Positions 63,241 through 64,000 of a DNA stretch of 64,000 bases are shown one piece after another; within the stretch, counting starts at the first letter, position 1, and the number at the start of each line of letters is the position of its first letter. A model generated the notes under the pieces. It did no database searches, had not been told where the DNA came from, and saw only the letters and a program-made list of their open reading frames with translations. A program made the translations under genes and the position numbers. The DNA comes from Frigidibacter sp. (lineage in GTDB: Bacteria; Pseudomonadota; Alphaproteobacteria; Rhodobacterales; Rhodobacteraceae). Location: NCBI RefSeq assembly GCF_030695035.1, contig NZ_JAUYTT010000019.1, positions 1 to 64,000 on the forward strand. The letters are read 5' to 3'.

Positions 63241-64000
63241 GTGAATCAAGCGCATTTGCAAAAATTCGACCTGACCGGGCGGGTCGCCCTGGTCACCGGT
63301 GCCTCGCGCGGCCTCGGCGCCGCCATGGCGCGCGGGCTGGCCCAGGCGGGGGCGGAGGTGATCCTGAACGGCCGCGACCAGGCCGCGCTGGAAGCCCAGG
63401 CGGGGTCCCTGCGCGCCGAGGGCCTGGCCTGCCGCATCAGTGCCTTCGACGTGACAGATGGCCCGGCGGTGGAGGCGGCGGTGGCCGGCCTCGGCCCGAT
63501 CGACGTCCTGCTGCACAATGCCGGCAACCAGCACCGCGCGCCGATCGAGGAGACGACGGAGGAAGGCTGGCACAGCGTGATCGACACGCACCTGACGGCG
63601 CTGTGGCGGCTGTCCCGCCTGATCGTCCCGGGGATGAAGGAACGCCGCCGCGGCAAGGTGATCGCCACCGGCAGCCTGGCGAGCGACCTCGGCCGCGCCA
63701 CCATCACGCCCTATGCCTCGGCCAAGGGCGGGCTGAAGATGTTCATCCGCGCGCTGGCCGTGGAACTCGGGCCGTGGAACATCCAGTGCAATGCGATCGG
63801 GCCGGGCTGGTTCGACACGGATATGAACAAGGCGCTGCTGACCAACCCGGACTGGCTCGCCATGGTGCAGCGCCGCTGCCCGGCCGGGCGCTATGCGGAT
63901 CCGGAGGAGATTGCGGGGACGGCGGTTTTCCTGGCTTCCCCGGCGTCCGACTTCGTCTCGGGGCAGTTGCTGTTCGTCGATGGTGGCGTCACGGCCAGCA
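63241..64000 (+). CDS. Short-chain dehydrogenase, gluconate 5-dehydrogenase-like (cut by window edge)
   Basis: An open frame of 253 codons running off the right edge. It starts with GTG at 63241, with GGGGGAA upstream. TGASRGLGAAM is the cofactor-binding Gly motif, HNAGNQ the central Asn motif, and PYASAKGG supplies the catalytic Tyr and Lys. It ends near the cut with VSGQLLFVDGG, so only a few residues are missing. Order and spacing resemble gluconate 5-dehydrogenase and related NAD(P)-dependent SDRs. The substrate is inferred from resemblance only. Confidence 0.88.
   Translation, partial: MNQAHLQKFDLTGRVALVTGASRGLGAAMARGLAQAGAEVILNGRDQAALEAQAGSLRAEGLACRISAFDVTDGPAVEAAVAGLGPIDVLLHNAGNQHRAPIEETTEEGWHSVIDTHLTALWRLSRLIVPGMKERRRGKVIATGSLASDLGRATITPYASAKGGLKMFIRALAVELGPWNIQCNAIGPGWFDTDMNKALLTNPDWLAMVQRRCPAGRYADPEEIAGTAVFLASPASDFVSGQLLFVDGGVTAS

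Overview
The window is dense, GC-rich alphaproteobacterial chromosome with about 67 protein genes. No rRNA, tRNA, insertion sequence, prophage or CRISPR array lies inside it. From the left edge to about 51 kb the gene neighbourhoods are those of Rhizobiales: rnd-lptC-lptA-lptB-rpoN-hpf-ptsN; dapE-truA-fmt-def-rmuC; rpsA with sppA-ihfB-lapA nearby. Intergenic palindromic repeats of rhizobial type and CtrA-type TTAA-N7-TTAA sites agree. My guess is a Bosea-like organism, by inference only.

Layout of the left part. 1-0.3 kb: a strong stable-RNA-type promoter reading out of the window. 0.3-5.6 kb: cell-wall recycling (anmK), two tandem DUF1330 genes, pyrF, an MgtC/DUF4010 membrane protein, a DsbA-family oxidoreductase and a VapC/Phd-type toxin-antitoxin pair. 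5.6-8.4 kb: the EF-P modification set epmB-epmA, with efp reading away. 8.5-13.2 kb: DUF1993, a protein with a domain resembling plant IQM proteins, a metallo-beta-lactamase-fold hydrolase and class I fumarase. 13.3-19.6 kb: nitrogen-PTS, ribosome hibernation, sigma-54 and LPS transport. 19.8-25.7 kb: dapE, truA, fmt, def, rmuC and OsmC. 25.8-28.6 kb: a sulfonate-type ABC importer behind what reads as a SAM-II riboswitch. 28.7-36.5 kb: glnD, grpE, a TRIC-type channel, alkB, dapB, a Tim44-like protein, a small secreted Cys-rich protein and a 27-codon micro-gene. 36.6-43.7 kb: amidase, small membrane proteins, two murein/cell-wall enzymes, a Bug-type binding protein and an ornithine cyclodeaminase homologue. 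43.8-51.2 kb: ihfB, sppA, an Hsp70 homologue, rpsA, lemA, an M48 protease and a thioredoxin-fold isomerase.

At about 51.2-52.8 kb, around argG, the character changes. Right of it synonymous codon choice swings toward GTG/CTG/TCC, the rhizobial repeats stop, and the gene set (DUF2786 plus metallopeptidase, ChvG, acyl-CoA ligase, patatin, ChvI, HugZ-like, pckA, MpaB-type oxygenase, gluconate-dehydrogenase-like SDR) looks more like an Acetobacteraceae/Roseomonas-type genome. This could be a chimeric contig joined in the conserved argG gene, or a large transfer. Sequence alone cannot decide.

The strongest regulatory observations are the SAM-II aptamer with an SD-sequestering hairpin before the importer, the CtrA-type boxes before the extensin-like gene and the micro-gene, and the long structured leader of rpsA.
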